From an uncultured Planctomycetaceae bacterium (lineage in GTDB: Bacteria > Planctomycetota > Planctomycetia > Pirellulales > UBA1268): a stretch of 62,556 nt of DNA. Shown piece after piece: positions 60,301 to 62,556 of the stretch (positions are counted from its first letter, which is position 1; every line of letters starts with the position of its first letter). The notes below the pieces were generated by a model. It worked only from the letters and a program-made list of their open reading frames with translations. It was not told where the DNA came from and made no database searches. The translations under genes and the position numbers were made by a program. The stretch lies in the NCBI GenBank assembly GCA_903885565.1, contig CAISJI010000185.1, forward strand, positions 1-62,556, read 5' to 3'.

Positions 60301-62556
60301 ATCGCCCAGACCGACGCTTTGGGTACGGTCGAGACGGCAGTCTATGGCGCCACCAGTGCTGTCCAGAATGTGAACAGCTTGGTGAGCGGCGGCGCCCAAA
60401 TCGTCAATCTCACCAGCCCGGGCCGCGGCGCAACCCGGCCAAGAAGCGAAGACACGCTCTCCGCGATCGACACCCTTTCCGATGAAGACGGGATTGTCCA
60501 GCGGTCATACCAATGGCTTCTCGATGGGATCCCGATCGAAGACGCCACCGGCGTCAATTACACCGTTTCGTGGATGGACATCGGCCAGCCGATCAGCGTG
60601 AGGGTGACGACGACCGACACCTTCGGCGCCACCGGCGAGGTGACCAGCGCCTCCACGGGAACCGTGTCGATCGCGCTGACGCAGACGTTTGCCGACGGCT
60701 TCGGCACGACCCTCGTGACACCGCTGGGCCCCAACGACACGATCGACTTTTCGGCCTGCGTTGCCGACCTGACGTTCAGAATCCTCCCCGGTGGCGGCGT
60801 GCTCGTGCAGGACACCGCCCGGCCGCTTTTCAACTCGCTCATGTTTGCCACGGCTGGCGATGTGATCGGCGGCAGCGGCATCAACCGCTTTGTGTTCGTC
60901 GACGACGGCACGCTTTCAGGCACGATCAGTGGCAGCGACACCGGCTCCAATATCCTCGACTACTCATCCTCGACGCTCGCGGTGCACGTTGACCTACCCG
61001 CCGGCACGGCGACCGGAACCGACGGGGTGACGGCGATCACGCAGGTGATCGGCAGCACCCGCAATTCAGCTGCCGGAGGCAATACGCTGATGGCCGGCGG
61101 TGCGGGAGCGATCTGGAAGATCACAGGCGCAGCCGCCGGATCGGTCGGCACTGTGTCGTTTAGCAACGTGCAGAATCTGGCCACGGCTTCAGCCCGCGAT
61201 CTGCTCGACTTCTCCGCCTATGCGACTGGCGTGGAAGTCGATCTCGCTGCCGGCACGGCCACCGGGTTCGCCTCGATCAGTGGGTTTGGCACGGTCTTCG
61301 GGTCGGCATTCGACGACACGATCACTGGCGACGCCGGCGGCAACGTCATCAGCGGTGGCGCCGGCCACAACACGCTTGTCGGCGGTGGCGGCATCGACAC
61401 GCTGTATGAGGCGCGTGACACAGACATGCTCCTCACCGACACCCAGCTCACGCTCGGCGCAGCGGGGAGCCTGGGGCTCAATGACATCTCCGGGTTCAGT
61501 CAGGCGGTGCTGGTCGGTGGTGATTCAGCCAACATTCTCGACGCCAGTGCCTTCACGCTCGGCCGGGTGGAGCTGGTCGGAAATGCGGGGGCCGATACGC
61601 TCAAGGGTGGGGCTGGAGGCGACGTGTTCAGCGGCGGGCTGGGCAATGATGCGATCGATGGTGGCGGTGGCCTCAATATTGTACGCGCCCAAGGTGACAC
61701 TGATTTCGTGCTCACCGACACTGCACTCGTGATCGGCGGCACTGAAGTCGACACGCTGGCGAACGTTCAATCAGCCGATCTGATCGGCGGCGACAACGCG
61801 AATCGAATCGATGCTTCTGCCTTTACGCTCGGCGGGGTGACGCTCCGCGGAGGAGCAGGCGACGACACACTCCTCGGCGGATCTGCCGACGACACGCTCT
61901 CAGGCGGTATCGGCAGCGATCGGCTCTCGGGGGGGGCGGGTGTCAATCTGCTCGATGGCGGTGTGGGAGTTGACACGCTGTTTGAAACGCGCGACGCCGA
62001 CATGACGCTCACCACGCGGGCGCTGGTGATTGCCGGCGTCACCAACTCGCTTGTGGGCATTGAAGTGGCGGAGCTGACCGGTGGAGCGTCGGCCAATCGG
62101 CTCGATGCCGGCGGCTTTCAAGTCGCGGGTGGGTTTGTCCGGTTGGATGGCGCGGAGAACGATGACACCCTGATCGGTACCCTCGGCGACGATTTTCTCA
62201 CTGGCGGCACCGGTGCTGACAGCATGTCCGGCGGCGGCGGAATCGACACCGTGATCGAAGCCCGCAATGCCGACATGACGCTGACCAATACGGCGCTTGT
62301 TGTCGGCGGCGAAACCGACTCGTTCATTTCGATCGAGCGGGCGATGCTCACCGGTGGCGTCGGTGTCAACCGGCTCGATGCTTCGGCCTTTACCCTCGGC
62401 AGAACGACGCTGCGGTCTGGCGGCGGAGCCGACACGCTTCTTGGCGGCACTCACGACAACACCTTCATTCTCGACGTGCAGGATCTGGCGGCAGGCGCCG
62501 GCGTGTCTGTCGCGGCTGGGGCGGGGGCGAGCGTGGTGCGCATCGAGGGGATCACG
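54346..62556 (+). CDS. Giant LEPR-XLL / RTX-type surface protein, 5' part (cut by window edge)
   Basis: The frame is open without a stop from ATG 54346 to the end, 2737 codons. The N-terminus is Arg-rich (MKTSWTRRWWERVYATVVWR) and ends in LEALEARAMLAAD, an LEPR-XLL-type motif. Then come autotransporter-type strand repeats (LTKTGSGTLTLSGANTFTG, about residue 228; again about 527 and 787), a PPC-like domain (about 665-755), MBG-like repeats with VYDGTSHEATGTA (about 1085-1290), a cadherin-like segment (1485-1605), five Ig-like repeats (1606-2105) and RTX-type Gly/Asp repeats from about 2200 on. It is an extracellular adhesin or matrix protein; domain mix rather than enzyme motifs supports this. 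The C-terminal export signal is outside the window. Confidence 0.85.
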   Translation, partial: MKTSWTRRWWERVYATVVWRRFRDRTLQRARRRSVRDWAKRAGLVQLEALEARAMLAADVSTDKFDYAPGSTALFQTFADGNPGPDFQVGETVQFRVVRTDGVPDAPPGNLSWQVTDGVSGFAPHVNDSGVRIAPDLDSVADGKITTDWFVEGQYANAALEVQATGLSSGAAATEPFHDSAYEILTDTTLTSLASYTSADTITIASGVTLTLDLASDQTFAGTIAGAGNLTKTGSGTLTLSGANTFTGQTQVAAGALQLANDSALASSTLYRDASDTGTIQFAAPTVQAAIASVGNASFEDWDWGSEYLGYPYYIYGATGWDHSPTTGAPWNAGLTPTWSYAGNFDAIANWYVSGTNYMRLASDGAYVEGYNGYGAVVQDLGQMEYGKTYALSADLFGGNGNIPFIAVATLQSSASGGTIFAQSTSAGLAAYDFAPAGSVVSYTATSADHGQHLYVQYSTTQPGWGLGRRGGIDNVQLQVTGTAIAPVFALGGLSGGGSLDLGSSAIAIGGNGDSTTYSGVLSGTGSVTKTGSGTLTLTGASSHTGGTTILAGTLALGASNVLPDTGAVTVSGGTLDMGAYTDTVGAVTLAGGSISGSGGGAPAFSSSTVQSVSAEINPNPNDNGIPGLQLDELALATDLSGSFLALSGSQFRAVVTGEISSGADYDWDLWKVSLQAGDFLQIDLQGASGGFGTLPDSYLFLFNASGGQVGADDDSGGGGNSRLFYTVPATGDYFIAADSYGGNIGTYTLTANVTGSRVSPVGTLTGSSYDLQSGVVSAVLAGSGAVVKTGSGTVTLTSANTFTGGTTITAGTLQLNSSAGNALVGNVVVGNGSGLAGLELLQSNQLPDSSTLTVSAGGNVALGVASDSISTLAGQGTVTTTSGLLTVTGALGGGLTVGNLALVTTATYSLASDLTGSGSANPTHVVGTVNLGNSLLNFQASGTASVGQAITILANDGSSQVVGTFRGLAEGGAFRANNGEAFAITYSGGDGNDVVITRIDPVVVAPQIEITPAVRTYTGYGQTLLASGTVLGGGLDLSSGLSITATTQSEAGSYEVTWSFTSSDPRYSDASGTVINTIQQAQATVAALYGGIYNGLEQRGYGYAYGPAGQWLGIVYSNQTHTNAGTYFDSWSYTSTGPNYADSTGSGWVTIEQAAPTVTLVPYESVYDGTSHEATGTAEGVDGDMTAGLTITSQHTNAGRYTDSWTFDNTNFPNYRAASGTFTNTIARAAATIQVTPYTVAYDGQTHQATGTAFGINGEVLSSGLFLEGTSHTEIGTYTDSWRFVSPDSNYADVNPPATIWLDDEFPIGSYDYPHEWSTDETFSGAASLDQDDPYVGWSYDDGTIDEWVVYPWYNPQGVQPFVLAADGLITAHVWIDPDNPAQAVTFGLYDPATYQWSRAVWGDDSILPYWVPATNVGDLPEPGEWAELTFDATEFGYAPGSAIYGFQLGTYGGRALWDAIGTGFGASDPATQIVNTITPPVTGNTPPTGSNATVTLAEDGSYTFQAADFGFSDAGNTPAHDLLAVQVVSLPAVGTLLFDGQAVSAGTFIPASDLGKLVYTPAADAFGTGYASLDFRVQDTGGIALGGSDLAVAANTLTFNVLSVNDAMTGPLVIVNQTSDVRGIASLQRGDSLFASSLDLADRDGIGTLAIQWLRNGAPIDGATTDTYVLVQADVGAAISVSFSQTDSGGKPEQIASSATSAVLGLNLAMVGEVVITNLSNSSGETALLQQGDLLSASDTLSDGNGIGTVSYRWLRNGNYFGVTAPTYALVQADVGCVISVEAVQTDGGGTLETAVSAPTGVVGNTNDPVSGTVTILNTTSLFRGTSTLRRNDTLSAVVDLLDADGVGAVSLQWLRNGTAIDGATGTEYTTLAADIGCVISVRASMTDGYGTPEELTSAPTSLVRHLNHPMTGAVELLNSNSAHGISAPKVGDQLSLQSTLADEDVLGALRYQWLRDGSPVVGATAATYTLVRADVGASISVRIAQTDALGTVETAVYGATSAVQNVNSLVSGGAQIVNLTSPGRGATRPRSEDTLSAIDTLSDEDGIVQRSYQWLLDGIPIEDATGVNYTVSWMDIGQPISVRVTTTDTFGATGEVTSASTGTVSIALTQTFADGFGTTLVTPLGPNDTIDFSACVADLTFRILPGGGVLVQDTARPLFNSLMFATAGDVIGGSGINRFVFVDDGTLSGTISGSDTGSNILDYSSSTLAVHVDLPAGTATGTDGVTAITQVIGSTRNSAAGGNTLMAGGAGAIWKITGAAAGSVGTVSFSNVQNLATASARDLLDFSAYATGVEVDLAAGTATGFASISGFGTVFGSAFDDTITGDAGGNVISGGAGHNTLVGGGGIDTLYEARDTDMLLTDTQLTLGAAGSLGLNDISGFSQAVLVGGDSANILDASAFTLGRVELVGNAGADTLKGGAGGDVFSGGLGNDAIDGGGGLNIVRAQGDTDFVLTDTALVIGGTEVDTLANVQSADLIGGDNANRIDASAFTLGGVTLRGGAGDDTLLGGSADDTLSGGIGSDRLSGGAGVNLLDGGVGVDTLFETRDADMTLTTRALVIAGVTNSLVGIEVAELTGGASANRLDAGGFQVAGGFVRLDGAENDDTLIGTLGDDFLTGGTGADSMSGGGGIDTVIEARNADMTLTNTALVVGGETDSFISIERAMLTGGVGVNRLDASAFTLGRTTLRSGGGADTLLGGTHDNTFILDVQDLAAGAGVSVAAGAGASVVRIEGIT
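59161..60660 (+). repeat. Five Ig-like repeats in the giant protein
   Basis: Five units of about 100 codons start at 59161, 59467, 59770, 60073 and 60373. The pattern is GD.LSAS..L.DADGIG...YQWLRNG..IDGAT..TY.LVQADVG..ISV...QTD..G. The first four carry the WLR(N/D)G motif; the fifth has WLLDG. They are known from bacterial adhesins with RTX tails. Confidence 0.85.
61270..62460 (+). repeat. RTX-type composite repeats in the giant protein
   Basis: About four modules of 95-105 codons. Each has Gly/Asp nonapeptide-like repeats (GGAGDDTLLGGSADD, LSGGIGSDRLSGGAG) followed by a less common block, DADMTLTxTALVIGG, then E.AxLTGGxxANRLDASAFTLG and the next Gly/Asp run. The Gly/Asp part is expected to bind calcium in beta-rolls. 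Confidence 0.8.

Overview
The window looks like a chromosomal piece of a high-GC planctomycete, probably near the Pirellulales (inference, no search was possible). The reasons are an Arg-rich N-terminus ending in an LEPR-XLL-type motif on a giant surface protein, a membrane-anchored prenyltransferase-repeat protein, many tandem GT2 and sulfotransferase genes, an outer-membrane/LPS gene set, and cell-wall genes with an FtsQ-like protein.

Layout. 1-2079: three minus-strand genes for surface glycan work (a glycosyltransferase-like protein cut by the left edge, a fucosyltransferase-like GT and a sulfotransferase-like protein). 2318-2619: an initiator tRNA followed, on the minus strand, by a tandem array of terminator hairpins. 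2918-20100: a large polysaccharide locus with single and double GT2 proteins, a GT2-GT2-sulfotransferase fusion, stand-alone sulfotransferases, a WbsX-like protein and a frameshifted methyltransferase. 20490-27758: housekeeping genes (trmL, ispG, rimO, pgsA-like, CPBP protease, LpxL-like acyltransferase, Rieske protein, double GNAT). 27897-29991: a putative metallopeptidase and an unrecognised protein. 30316-33872: MurE-like, MurB-like and FtsQ-like genes in dcw-like order; the first two lack key catalytic or substrate residues. 33974-40155: an NhaR-like LysR regulator divergent from an ABC/HlyD/TolC type I secretion set whose ATPase is degenerate. 40229-49519: an isochorismatase-like hydrolase, a lone E2-type acyltransferase, and a cluster mixing three Fe(II)-oxygenase families with glycosyltransferases and a NeuD-like acyltransferase. 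49777-51991: gmhA and hldE for ADP-heptose. 52208-54132: a LytTR regulator and LytS-type kinase, divergent from a giant adhesin-like gene (54346 to the right edge, open for 2737 codons) with autotransporter-type strand repeats, a PPC-like domain, MBG-like repeats, five Ig-like repeats and RTX-type repeats.

How it may fit together. Most of the window serves the cell surface: glycan assembly and sulfation, LPS heptose and acylation, phospholipid, and a secreted RTX-type protein with a possible type I exporter. A perfect 12-bp direct repeat with 21-bp period lies between the LytS/LytTR genes and the adhesin gene, the layout expected of a LytTR operator.

Several dispersed short repeats (REP-like palindromes, a stop-codon-bearing repeat at the 3' ends of three minus-strand genes, GTGGAAAA-armed hairpins and a MITE-like palindrome) run through the non-coding DNA. 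All functional calls rest on reading motifs by eye.
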